Below, piece by piece: positions 16,262 through 24,565 of a stretch of 35,275 nucleotides of DNA. The stretch is taken from the NCBI GenBank assembly GCA_902528415.1, contig CABZSR010000017.1:1-35275 (forward strand), given 5' to 3'. The notes beneath the pieces are model-generated. The model had not been told where the DNA came from. It worked only from the letters and a program-made list of their open reading frames with translations, and ran no database searches. The DNA comes from an uncultured SAR116 cluster alpha proteobacterium. GTDB taxonomy: Bacteria > Pseudomonadota > Alphaproteobacteria > Puniceispirillales > Marisalimonadaceae. Both the position numbers and the translations under genes were made by a program. How positions within the stretch are numbered: the first letter of the stretch is position 1; the number at the start of each line of letters is the position of its first letter.

Positions 16262-16606
16262 ATGCGTATAATAGGAATAATTATTATTATTGGAATGGTT
16301 GGAGGTGCTACTGTATCAATAGATCATACTAAGTTTTTAGACTTACCTTCTATGCTGATTGTTATAGGAGGCGCTCTAGGTTACGTATTAGCTAAAGGCA
16401 AATCAAAACATTTTATTAAGAATTTTGGTGACGGATCAGTGTATATGGGATGGATTGGATTAATAATAGGTTTTATTATGATTGGCAATCACCACGCTGA
16501 GGCAGAAAAAATAGGACCTGCAATTTCAGTAGCGTTTCTTCCAATTTTTTATGGATATTTTATAAAATTAATTTCAACAGGTTTAGAAAGTATTGGGGAC
16601 GATTGA
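16262..16606 (+). CDS. Small MotA-like membrane protein
   Basis: This 114-residue protein has four hydrophobic segments (about 2-18, 28-46, 58-77 and 84-106). Residues 25-40 (LDLPSMLIVIGGALGY) match the conserved 'PS-hh-IV-hGG' segment at the N-terminus of flagellar stator MotA. The large cytoplasmic and C-terminal parts of MotA are absent, including the residues that contact the rotor. It starts at an ATG with GGAG eight bases upstream, so it is an expressed gene rather than debris. No MotB, ExbD or flagellar gene is nearby. It could be a minimal MotA/TolQ-like domain protein of unknown role. Confidence 0.7.
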   Translation: MRIIGIIIIIGMVGGATVSIDHTKFLDLPSMLIVIGGALGYVLAKGKSKHFIKNFGDGSVYMGWIGLIIGFIMIGNHHAEAEKIGPAISVAFLPIFYGYFIKLISTGLESIGDD

Positions 16607-16622
16607 CTTAATTTAATTTAAT

Positions 16623-17519
16623 CTACTTCCTATTCAATTTTAGTCCATTAAGTTGTGCCCGCAAATAAGATACATTTGTAGCTAAACCTGGTAAAAGCCA
16701 TTGAAACAAAGAAACCACTTCTTTAATTTCTTCATATTGATTTGTATTTTTACAAGCGATTATAAGTTTTGCAGATGTTAAACTAGCTGGATTAGGTAAA
16801 CTTAAAGCTTTTTCTATTGCAAAATCATGAACCAAAGAAATCTGTTTTTCATACAAGGTAGTTTGAATTTTATTTTTAAGGTCAGTCCAAGCATGATTAA
16901 AATAAGTAGGCCATCTAGCAAACGCTCTATAATCAGTATTTAAAAATGGCAAATTAATTGTAGTCTTGATTGACTCAAAAGTATTAAAAGTTTCTTCATC
17001 AACATGATGTTGCTCCAATAAAATCAATTTTTTTTCTTTTGATGGGCCGTGCCATCCTTTGAATTTCTTGTAATTTGATTTCATGCTTATTTCATTTCCT
17101 TCTAAAAGTAATCTGGCAATAGAGGCTATAATTATATATGGCATATTACCATGAGAAAAAATTTCATTTATTTCTAAAATACTTTCAATCTCTTGCTTGG
17201 CATAACCTTTTGTTTCTAATTCATTTAAAATAATTTTAGGTTCTAATTCTTTTACTAATTCTTCAGTAAAATCTCTTAACTCTTTACAAGCAAATACAAA
17301 CTCTTGAGAAGAGACAATTTCTTTGATGCCATTCCAAAGGGTTTTAAAGAATAAGGGATAATGAGCAAATGCCATTGTTACTACACCCATCCAAGGAACT
17401 TGAAGGTGTTGTTTTGTTTCATTATAAATTTGTTTTAATTCTTCATCTGCTAAATATTCAGGTATTGGGAATATGGATGGTATCGGTGAGGGTTTGTATC
17501 GTTTAAGATTTATTTTCAT
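16623..17519 (-). CDS. DehI-type 2-haloacid dehalogenase family protein
   Basis: This 298-residue cytoplasmic enzyme aligns, from memory, along its whole length with the DL-2-haloacid dehalogenase DehI of Pseudomonas putida (about 296 residues), including VPWMGVV, the FSHGNMPYII segment and TDYRAFARWP. The protein is an internal duplication, as in DehI. N125 and D196 sit where DehI has its active-site Asn and the Asp that activates water, so the catalytic pair appears intact. DehI hydrolyses 2-halo-carboxylic acids to 2-hydroxy acids without a covalent enzyme intermediate. It is the last gene of the sulfatase-TTT-CoA transferase operon, 20 bases after the enolase-superfamily gene. A different leaving group at C2 is possible. 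Confidence 0.8.
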   Translation of the reverse strand: MKINLKRYKPSPIPSIFPIPEYLADEELKQIYNETKQHLQVPWMGVVTMAFAHYPLFFKTLWNGIKEIVSSQEFVFACKELRDFTEELVKELEPKIILNELETKGYAKQEIESILEINEIFSHGNMPYIIIASIARLLLEGNEISMKSNYKKFKGWHGPSKEKKLILLEQHHVDEETFNTFESIKTTINLPFLNTDYRAFARWPTYFNHAWTDLKNKIQTTLYEKQISLVHDFAIEKALSLPNPASLTSAKLIIACKNTNQYEEIKEVVSLFQWLLPGLATNVSYLRAQLNGLKLNRK

Positions 17520-17539
17520 TAGGTAATTACAAAATTTAT

Positions 17540-18721
17540 TTAGTCTATTATTAATTTCTCTAAAGTATGATTTTTAATATAATTCCAGTCATATGAAACA
17601 CCTAAACCTGGTTTATCTGACACTGTTACATTTCCGTTTTGGTCTATACAATCAATTTCATCAGAATATCCATCTAAATATATTGGTAGTGACCATGCGT
17701 TTTTGCAATTTGGATGAACAAGATTCACCTCATAAAAGTTGGAATTTCTTACTGCTGAAATTAAATGTCTCATAGCTGGTCCGCATGAATGAATTTCACA
17801 ATCAATACCCAACCCTTCCGAGGCTACAGCTAGCTTATGAGATCCTGTTATACCACCATCATAGTCAGGATCTGCTCTCGAAAAAAAAGAAGCTCCGTTT
17901 ACTAACATGTCAGTTGATGTTTCAAAATTTCTCATATGTTCACCAACTAAAATCGGAGTAGATAATTTTTTTGATAAAACTTCATTTCCGTTAATTGATA
18001 CACCTCCATCTTTGTATGGATCCTCATACCAATATAAGTTATGTTCATCACATACTTTACCAACCTCAAGGGCATCTGTTAGAGTTTTTAAGTGACATGC
18101 AGCGTCATACATAATTTTCATTCTTCCATCTACTCTTTTAGCTACCGCTTTAATCATATTTGATTCTTCTTCAACATCACCTTTTGTCCAGCCATGCATT
18201 TTAAATGCTTTGTAGCCAAGTTCATAACACTCCTCTGCAAAGTCTGCGTATGCTTCAGGTGATGAAAGACCATTTTTTTCACGATCACCAGTCATTGTAC
18301 TAGCATATGCCCTAATTTTTTTGGTATTTCCACCAAGAAAATCTGAAATAGAAATATTTAAGTGTTTGCAGATCAAATCATGTATAGCTATGTCTATTGC
18401 TCCAATTCCTACCTCACCAATATGCTTTGTTAGACCTCTTAATTGTCTATATATATTATCTCTGAAAAATGGATTCTTATCTAAAATATAATAAGAAAGA
18501 GCTTCTGTGGCAGACATTATTACTTTTGCACGCCCCCTTGGTGGAATATATTCGCCTACATTACCTAAATTATCAAAGATTTTAATTCCAAATCGAATAT
18601 GTTTACCTTTTTGACCAGGTGAATATTTAATACCAATGCCCCCTCTATCCTCTAAAATATTTAATAATTCTATTTCAAAAAGGGTTAATTCTACCTTTTT
18701 AATTTTTATGTTTTGTTTCAT
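17540..18721 (-). CDS. Enolase-superfamily (mandelate racemase/muconate lactonizing type) enzyme
   Basis: This 393-residue Mg-dependent enzyme has a capping domain at about 1-135 and a barrel from about 136. Visible metal ligands are D206 (MYDAACH), E233 (WYEDP) and E261 (VGEH). The barrel base is K174 in KMH, where His replaces the second Lys of the usual K-x-K. On the other face, D286 or D288 and H311 (IHSCGP) form the His-Asp dyad. Members abstract the proton next to a carboxylate and act as racemases or acid-sugar dehydratases. It sits between the CoA-transferase and the DehI-like gene (25- and 20-base gaps). The K-x-H variant makes a functional assignment from close families unsafe. Confidence 0.88.
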   Translation of the reverse strand: MKQNIKIKKVELTLFEIELLNILEDRGGIGIKYSPGQKGKHIRFGIKIFDNLGNVGEYIPPRGRAKVIMSATEALSYYILDKNPFFRDNIYRQLRGLTKHIGEVGIGAIDIAIHDLICKHLNISISDFLGGNTKKIRAYASTMTGDREKNGLSSPEAYADFAEECYELGYKAFKMHGWTKGDVEEESNMIKAVAKRVDGRMKIMYDAACHLKTLTDALEVGKVCDEHNLYWYEDPYKDGGVSINGNEVLSKKLSTPILVGEHMRNFETSTDMLVNGASFFSRADPDYDGGITGSHKLAVASEGLGIDCEIHSCGPAMRHLISAVRNSNFYEVNLVHPNCKNAWSLPIYLDGYSDEIDCIDQNGNVTVSDKPGLGVSYDWNYIKNHTLEKLIID

Positions 18722-18746
18722 TTTGAATATCCGACTTTTAATAAAG

Positions 18747-19955
18747 CTAATATGCTATTTTTTTTATAAATAGATCTAATATCTCTACCTTACTAAAACC
18801 AAACTCACTTAATATTTCTTCAGTATTTTCTCCAATTTCTGGAGGCGAAGTTAAATTGTCGATTCTATTTTCCTTGATTTTGAAACTTAATGATGGGACG
18901 AGATATTTTTTATTAGTTTTTTTTAAATTAGTATGAATCCAGTTTTCTCTTTGTTTAAAGTGACTTTCTGAAACTACTTGCTGAAAGTCTCTCACCTTAG
19001 CTGCTGGTACATGATTATAATTTAATTTAGTTTCCCATTTGTCCGCAGTATCAGATTTAATTGCTGATGCTATACGTTTTTTCAACAGATTTTTATTTTT
19101 TACTCTATATTTAAGATCAAACCACTTAGAATTTTCTTCCATATTTTTTCCAAAAAGAGTTTCACACATCATTTTAAATTGTTTTTGAGTATTTGCAGCT
19201 ATTGACAATAGGCTCCCGCAAGATGCTTCAAAACAGCCTGATGAGGGACTTCCTGACCAAGCTTCATTTCCATTAGGTTTAAGTTTAATATTTGAATTTA
19301 AAGTAGTTGAAACTAAACTCGACATTAAGAATAGAGAAGTATCGTACATGCTGATATCTAACCATTTAGCTGACTTATCTTTACGTAAATTTGCTATTGC
19401 GGCAGTCACTGCAAAAGCAGAGTTTAGACCGGTAGCATAGTCAATATAAGGTGCCCCAACTTTAAGAGGGCCCGAAATTTCAGTGCCAGTTGTAGACATT
19501 ATACCCGAAGCGGCTTGTACAACATGATCGTAAGCAGATCTATTGCCAAGATCACCATTTTGACCATATGCAGAAATTGAACATAGAATAATACTTGGAT
19601 TAATTTTTTTTAGATTATCAAAAGAAAAGCCCAACTTTTTAAATTTACCTGGAGTCATGTTTTCCATAACAACATCTGACTGTCTAACAAATTCATTAAA
19701 TGTTGATTTACCAATTTTATTTTTTAAATCTAAACGTATTGAACGTTTATTTCCATTTTGTACAATGAAACTACTACCCATTAAATCATCAGAGAGTTCT
19801 TTATCATCACCACCCATTCTTGCCCAATCACCTAAGTTAGGATTTTCAATTTTAATTACATTTGCACCAAGTAAGCTTAATTGATAAGACCCATAGGGTC
19901 CTGCCAAAACCTGAGTTAAGTCTAAAATCGTAATGTCTTTTAAAGGTTTAAACAT
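18747..19955 (-). CDS. Family III CoA-transferase (CaiB/BaiF/Frc family)
   Basis: This 402-residue enzyme moves CoA between carboxylic acids. The N-terminus (LDLTQVLAGPYGSYQLSLLGA) and the following EN/GD segment are characteristic. D143 in SAYDHVVQAASG is at the position of the catalytic Asp of formyl-CoA transferase (D169), which forms the mixed anhydride and thioester. It lies 68 bases downstream of the TctC gene, past a strong hairpin, and 25 bases before the enolase-superfamily gene. It probably activates the imported acid as a CoA thioester for later steps, or transfers CoA within the pathway. Confidence 0.94.
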   Translation of the reverse strand: MFKPLKDITILDLTQVLAGPYGSYQLSLLGANVIKIENPNLGDWARMGGDDKELSDDLMGSSFIVQNGNKRSIRLDLKNKIGKSTFNEFVRQSDVVMENMTPGKFKKLGFSFDNLKKINPSIILCSISAYGQNGDLGNRSAYDHVVQAASGIMSTTGTEISGPLKVGAPYIDYATGLNSAFAVTAAIANLRKDKSAKWLDISMYDTSLFLMSSLVSTTLNSNIKLKPNGNEAWSGSPSSGCFEASCGSLLSIAANTQKQFKMMCETLFGKNMEENSKWFDLKYRVKNKNLLKKRIASAIKSDTADKWETKLNYNHVPAAKVRDFQQVVSESHFKQRENWIHTNLKKTNKKYLVPSLSFKIKENRIDNLTSPPEIGENTEEILSEFGFSKVEILDLFIKKIAY

Positions 19956-19990
19956 GCGGTTTTTATTTTATAAAAAATTTATAATGAGAG

Positions 19991-20018
19991 ATAAGAGGGA
20001 ATATTAATTCCCTCTTAT
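19991..20018 (-). terminator. Intercistronic hairpin after tctC
   Basis: A perfect 11-bp inverted repeat (19991-20001 with 20008-20018, six-base loop) begins five bases past the tctC stop codon on the minus strand. It is followed by an AT-rich stretch including a T6 run about 15-20 bases on. It is probably a partial terminator or mRNA stabiliser that keeps the binding-protein message above that of the enzymes downstream. Confidence 0.7.
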
Positions 20019-20023
20019 TAAAT

Positions 20024-20977
20024 TTATTTGGACATAAATTTTGCTTTAATATCAGCGTATTGTCCCATACCATCATCATGAAGAGCTCTAAACTCTTTTC
20101 CAGTCAACCATACTGGTGAAAAACCAAAATTATTACCAAATTTAGTAAATTTTTCACTTTTAGCTGCTTTTTCCATAATTTGAGATAATTTTTCCATGAC
20201 AGCTTTTGGTGTTCCTTTAGGAGCATATAAACCCCTAGTTACTCCTATTTCTGCTGGTATATTCAAATCTTTTAGAGTTTTCATATTTTTTGCTGGTGGA
20301 TAAGTAATGTTTTGAAGAGAACCTCCAGTTCCAATAACATCTAAAATTCCTTCTTTCACTGCAGCCAAAGCAACCGGAGCATGAATTATACAAATATCTA
20401 TTTCATTTCCCAAAACTGCTTTTTTTAGATTTGCTCCTCCTCCAAAAGCAACTATCCTAAATTTTGCTCCTGCGTATCCGTTTATAGCATGAGCCATAAC
20501 GTCATGAGCATTGTATTTTGCTGCAACCCCAGCTATTAATTCACCAGGTCTCTTTTTAGACTTCTCTATAGCATCTGAAAGAGATGTATAACCTCGTTTT
20601 TTGTTAGCTAAAACATAAGTCGGAGTGGTATACATTCCGCCCACATACTCAAAACTATCTGCTGTAAAAGGCATTTTTTTAAATGTATTCAATCCAATAA
20701 TTGTATCAGTTCCGTTTAAAAGTAAAGTGTAACCATCATTTTTAGATTGCTGTACTTGAATGACACCTTTGGAACCTGCGCCACCAACTACATTTGAAAT
20801 TACTACATCGACACCAGCTGCATCAGCAAATGCACCGACAAAACCTCTTGCTATTGTGTCTGTACCACCTCCAGCTTTCCATGGAACAATAAGTCTTATT
20901 GTTTTATCAGGGAAACCTGCAAATGATGTTTGCATCATAATTCCGATTGTTGCTAAAAATATAATTAAAAATCTCAT
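20024..20977 (-). CDS. tctC: Tripartite tricarboxylate transporter binding protein (TctC/Bug family)
   Basis: A secreted solute-binding protein of 317 residues with a signal peptide (MRFL, hydrophobic to about residue 18, likely cleavage after TSFA). The mature start FPDKTIRLIVPWKAGGGTDT is the typical Bug-family first strand and carboxylate-binding loop. The ATG follows a strong AGGAGG. It belongs with the TctA and TctB genes just upstream in the order B-A-C. Bug proteins bind carboxylic acids, so the operon's substrate is probably a carboxylate. A hairpin directly after the stop codon suggests higher expression than the enzymes downstream. Confidence 0.95.
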   Translation of the reverse strand: MRFLIIFLATIGIMMQTSFAGFPDKTIRLIVPWKAGGGTDTIARGFVGAFADAAGVDVVISNVVGGAGSKGVIQVQQSKNDGYTLLLNGTDTIIGLNTFKKMPFTADSFEYVGGMYTTPTYVLANKKRGYTSLSDAIEKSKKRPGELIAGVAAKYNAHDVMAHAINGYAGAKFRIVAFGGGANLKKAVLGNEIDICIIHAPVALAAVKEGILDVIGTGGSLQNITYPPAKNMKTLKDLNIPAEIGVTRGLYAPKGTPKAVMEKLSQIMEKAAKSEKFTKFGNNFGFSPVWLTGKEFRALHDDGMGQYADIKAKFMSK

Positions 20978-20997
20978 TTTATACCTCCTAATAAAAG

Positions 20998-22488
20998 TTA
21001 GATTTTTGCCATTGATTGGCGTTTTATCCCTTGCCTTATTTCGTTAATTACAAGGAAAATAATTATGGCAAGAAAGATAATTCTTGGCCAAGTTGATATA
21101 AATGTAGTCCAGTCACCCCCAGACAGCATTAATGCGGTACGTGTATTAAACTCAATAATTGGGCCCAAAATAACCCCTAATACTATCGTCACGACAGGAA
21201 AGCCTCTTTCTTCCATTATGAAACCAAATACACCAAGAAATATTGCTGCGAAAACTGGAAAAATAGTCCCATAGCTAGCGAAAGCACCTAAAGATGCGAA
21301 AATCATTACAAATGGAAATAGCAAAGATCTATGTTGCCTTAAGACGTATACAAAAAATCTAATTGCTCCCATAGCAATTAAAAACATAAAAATTCCTGCT
21401 AACAAAAGTCCTGCTAACATTCCATATACTACATCCCCACCTGTTTTCATAAGTGTTACGCCAGGTTGTAATCCATGAAGATAAAGAGCACCGATCATAA
21501 TAGCTGTTGAGGCATCTCCAGGTATTCCAAGTGTCAACATTGGTACCATTGCACCTCCAGTAGTTCCATTATTAGCCGTTTCAGGAGCTATTACACCATC
21601 AGGATTTCCTATTCCAAATTCTTCTGGATTATTTGAGTTATTTTTGACTGTACCATAAGCTAACCACGTAGCCCCGTCTGCTCCCACTCCTGGAACAGCT
21701 CCAACGATAGCACCCATAAAACTTCCTGTTCCCCAAGCTTTCCATCTTGAGAAAAATTGTCTAAAGGTAGGTAATTTTATCCTAAACTTAGTTGCAACAA
21801 TTTCAGCTTTACTTTTCATTAGGGCTAAGTCTGAAATAACAACCGCAAAACCAAATAAACCAACTAATGCTGCTGCAAAGGGAACTCCAGTCAATAAGTC
21901 TAGGGAGCCAAAAGTAAACCTTTCAATTGTATCAACTCTGTCCATCCCCATACATCCAATTAAAATGCCTACGCAAACTCCAATGAAACCTTTTAACATT
22001 GAGCCTCTAGTGAAAGCAGAAACCATGACCAACCCCATAATTCCAATGAGAGCAATATCTGCATTTGACGATTTTAAAGCAATGGCAGATATTACTGGAA
22101 TAAAAGTGACTGCTATAATCCAACTTGATAAGCCACCAACAAAAGAGCCATATGTTGCATATCCAAGGGCTAAACCTGCCTCTCCTTTTTCTGCCATCGG
22201 GAACCCGTCAAGAGCGGTACAGGCTGAAGCAGGTGTCCCGGGAGTTCGCAAAAGTATGGCAGCAAAAGAGCCTCCTAATTTGGTGCCTACATATACACCA
22301 ATCATTACTAATAATGCAGGCAGAGGATCTAAGGAATATGTCACAGGTAATAAAATAATGATTGCCATTGGAGAGCTTAATCCAGGTAAAGCGCCAACTA
22401 ATAGACCAAGGAAAGTTCCTAAAAATAATAAAATTAAGTTAAGTGGTTGTAGACATTCATAAAACCCACCAATTAATCCTTCAAACAT
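20998..22488 (-). CDS. tctA: Tripartite tricarboxylate transporter large permease (TctA)
   Basis: This 496-residue inner-membrane protein has about 11-12 hydrophobic segments in two related halves, with typical TctA motifs: GALPGLSSPMAI at 33-44, GAVPGVGADGA in the second half, and the surrounding GTPASACTALDGFP and PMLTLGIPGDAS segments. It is the channel subunit of the TTT uptake system and uses the ion gradient instead of ATP. The start ATG has AAGGAT upstream. It lies 10 bases after TctB and 20 before TctC, so the three are co-transcribed. Confidence 0.96.
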   Translation of the reverse strand: MFEGLIGGFYECLQPLNLILLFLGTFLGLLVGALPGLSSPMAIIILLPVTYSLDPLPALLVMIGVYVGTKLGGSFAAILLRTPGTPASACTALDGFPMAEKGEAGLALGYATYGSFVGGLSSWIIAVTFIPVISAIALKSSNADIALIGIMGLVMVSAFTRGSMLKGFIGVCVGILIGCMGMDRVDTIERFTFGSLDLLTGVPFAAALVGLFGFAVVISDLALMKSKAEIVATKFRIKLPTFRQFFSRWKAWGTGSFMGAIVGAVPGVGADGATWLAYGTVKNNSNNPEEFGIGNPDGVIAPETANNGTTGGAMVPMLTLGIPGDASTAIMIGALYLHGLQPGVTLMKTGGDVVYGMLAGLLLAGIFMFLIAMGAIRFFVYVLRQHRSLLFPFVMIFASLGAFASYGTIFPVFAAIFLGVFGFIMEERGFPVVTIVLGVILGPIIEFNTRTALMLSGGDWTTFISTWPRIIFLAIIIFLVINEIRQGIKRQSMAKI

Positions 22489-22498
22489 AAATATCCTT

Positions 22499-23002
22499 TT
22501 ATAATTGTAATTTTAGAAAATATACAAAAAGCATGTATAAAAAAGCACTGCCAATTACCGAAATTATAATCATCTTAAAATAATCTCGCCTGTCATAAAG
22601 ATAAAAGGCCGCAAATAAGAAAATACCGGTTGAAATTAAAAAATTTAGCTTTCCTAATGATGATGCGTATATAATGAGTAAAATTACTGACCCAAATCTT
22701 TTAAAATATAGTTGCTTATTTTCTAAAATATTCTCAACAAAATTAATTCTTTCATTTTTACGTTGAGTTATAAGCACATATTTTCTTAATGAATTAAATA
22801 GATATATAATTGAAAGAAAAAGAAGTAAAACAGCAATACCTAGAGGATAAGTTGCAAACGTCATTCCATCTGTTCCTATCTCTAATCCAGCATCTGAAGG
22901 ATTATACGTAAAAAAACAGCCTATACCAATAATGATAAGAGATATACCCATAATAATATCTTTTATCACATCTCCCTTGGTTATTTTGTTTTCCTCATTC
23001 AT
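22499..23002 (-). CDS. tctB: Tripartite tricarboxylate transporter small permease (TctB)
   Basis: This 167-residue inner-membrane protein has four predicted TM segments (about 15-33, 45-65, 95-118, 125-163), the layout of the poorly conserved TctB subunit. I place the start at the ATG at 23002; a TTG one codon earlier is also in frame. It lies 15 bases after the sulfatase gene and 10 before tctA, which supports the identification more than its sequence does. Confidence 0.85.
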   Translation of the reverse strand: MNEENKITKGDVIKDIIMGISLIIIGIGCFFTYNPSDAGLEIGTDGMTFATYPLGIAVLLLFLSIIYLFNSLRKYVLITQRKNERINFVENILENKQLYFKRFGSVILLIIYASSLGKLNFLISTGIFLFAAFYLYDRRDYFKMIIISVIGSAFLYMLFVYFLKLQL

Positions 23003-23017
23003 CAAATTAACTCATTA

Positions 23018-24466
23018 TTAATCAAATTCTTTTTTTTGACCAGGTGCAGGTGAATATCCAAAATCACCCCTTGATATGATTTTTTCAACACCACCGTTTT
23101 TTTCAATCTTTTCAAGTTGTTCGCTTTTTGCCCTCTTGTTGACTTTCTCAGGATCACATATTTTCAGTAATTCATTATAAAACTCTTTAATAATATCTTC
23201 GTATTTTTTATCTTTTGACAAATCATTTTCTTCATATTGGTCATTTTCAAGATTGAACAATTGTGCAGGATATCCTTCTGCAAAATAGACATACTTAAAT
23301 TTACCTTTTCTAAGCATAAAAGCACCAACTGGAGACGCAGCAGCATGATATTCAGATAAAACTATTCTTTCATAATCATCATTATCATTTGCGATTTTAA
23401 TTAGAGACTTTCCAGGCAAGTTATCATCTTCAACATTCTGTGTTATTCCAAGGCTGTCAATCACAGTAGGAAAAATGTCAACCAAACTTACAGGAGTTTT
23501 TACTTTTTTAGATTTTGGAATATCTGGACCTGTAATAATCATAGGAACACCTGCAGATTCTTCAAACATAGTACTTTTGGCCCACATCCCCCTCATTCCA
23601 AGTGCGTCACCATGGTCAGAAGTATAAATAATATTAGTGTTATCTGCAAAATCAGATTGTTTAAGAGAAGCCAGAACTTTCCCAATATTATTATCTAAAA
23701 ATGTGCATAAACCGAAGTATGCTGAGGTTGCTTTTCTAACTTTATCTTCATCAAAATAATCATCATAATTCATACACTTTCTCATAGCTATATAGTAAGG
23801 ATGCTGACTTCTTTGGTCTTCTTCATATAATAAAGGCCATGGCACTTCATCTTCAGGGTATATATTATAAAATTCTTCAGGAGCTATTAGAGGGAAATGA
23901 GGACAAACATACGAAACAAATAAAACCCAAGGTTTATCTGAGCTTTTTCTGTTCAGAATCCAATCGCTTGCATCTTTTGTAATTTGTTTATCATAGTTTG
24001 AATATGTTGTTTCACCACTCCCAACATCTTTTGAGTAATTTGCAGCCCCCTTACGAACAGGTAGTTCTTCTCTAATGAGACCTAATAAATCGCCAACTCC
24101 GTCAACAACATTTAAAGGATTTATTTGTTCAGAAAAACCTGTTGGGGCTTGATCGTCTAAAAAATGAAGTTTTCCAATTGACACTGCATCGCAATTTCCC
24201 TGTACAGCCCGATGTCCCCAACTTGGAATTTTACCATCATAAGGGTCTGCATTATCCCAATAACCTATTTCAGCATTATATCTTCCTGTAGCTAAAATAG
24301 CCCTTGATGGTACGCATATGGGTGAATTACAGTATGCATTTTCAAAAAATGTTCCATTTTTAGCGAGTCTATCCAAATTAGGTGTTTTTACATGGCTATG
24401 TCCACTAACACCAAGCATTCTCTTGTTATGCTCATCAGATAATAATATTAATAAATTCTTACTCAA
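23018..24466 (-). CDS. Type I sulfatase (alkaline-phosphatase superfamily)
   Basis: This 482-residue sulfate-ester hydrolase has the formylglycine motif C51-V-P-S-R55, so it is a Cys-type sulfatase needing a formylglycine-generating enzyme, which is not in the window. Metal residues are visible in LSDEHN (8-13), and in the TSDHGDALG segment. There is no signal peptide, so it should be cytoplasmic and act on an imported sulfate ester. The start is TTG at 24466, six bases after GGGGAG. It leads the operon sulfatase-tctBAC-CoA transferase-enolase-DehI. Its closest look-alikes in my memory are choline-sulfatase-like enzymes of marine alphaproteobacteria, but the substrate is unproven. Confidence 0.92.
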   Translation of the reverse strand: MSKNLLILLSDEHNKRMLGVSGHSHVKTPNLDRLAKNGTFFENAYCNSPICVPSRAILATGRYNAEIGYWDNADPYDGKIPSWGHRAVQGNCDAVSIGKLHFLDDQAPTGFSEQINPLNVVDGVGDLLGLIREELPVRKGAANYSKDVGSGETTYSNYDKQITKDASDWILNRKSSDKPWVLFVSYVCPHFPLIAPEEFYNIYPEDEVPWPLLYEEDQRSQHPYYIAMRKCMNYDDYFDEDKVRKATSAYFGLCTFLDNNIGKVLASLKQSDFADNTNIIYTSDHGDALGMRGMWAKSTMFEESAGVPMIITGPDIPKSKKVKTPVSLVDIFPTVIDSLGITQNVEDDNLPGKSLIKIANDNDDYERIVLSEYHAAASPVGAFMLRKGKFKYVYFAEGYPAQLFNLENDQYEENDLSKDKKYEDIIKEFYNELLKICDPEKVNKRAKSEQLEKIEKNGGVEKIISRGDFGYSPAPGQKKEFD

Positions 24467-24477
24467 ATAACACTCCC

Positions 24478-24513
24478 CAAGTTATTTAACAAGTAAATGA
24501 TAGACAAGTTATT
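24478..24513. promoter_or_regulatory. Direct repeats in the divergent sulfatase/LysR promoter region
   Basis: CAAGTTATT occurs at 24478-24486 and 24505-24513, with a further CAAGT at 24490-24494 between them. The repeats lie in the 99-base AT-rich gap between the divergent sulfatase operon and the LysR gene, close to the sulfatase side. They are candidate binding sites for that LysR regulator or part of the sulfatase operon promoter. The sequence is so AT-rich that chance repeats are possible. Confidence 0.35.
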
Positions 24514-24565
24514 AATTAAAATATAATTTATATTTTTTATATATATATAAAATAAAGTTATATTT

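Noticed and set aside
21965-22462. 165-residue plus-strand open frame
   Set aside because: Antisense shadow of tctA; low-complexity composition with no family resemblance and no ribosome binding site.
24520-24560. AT-only alternating tract before the LysR gene as an origin or special element
   Set aside because: Ordinary for an AT-rich promoter region; no DnaA-box-like repeats or other origin features nearby.
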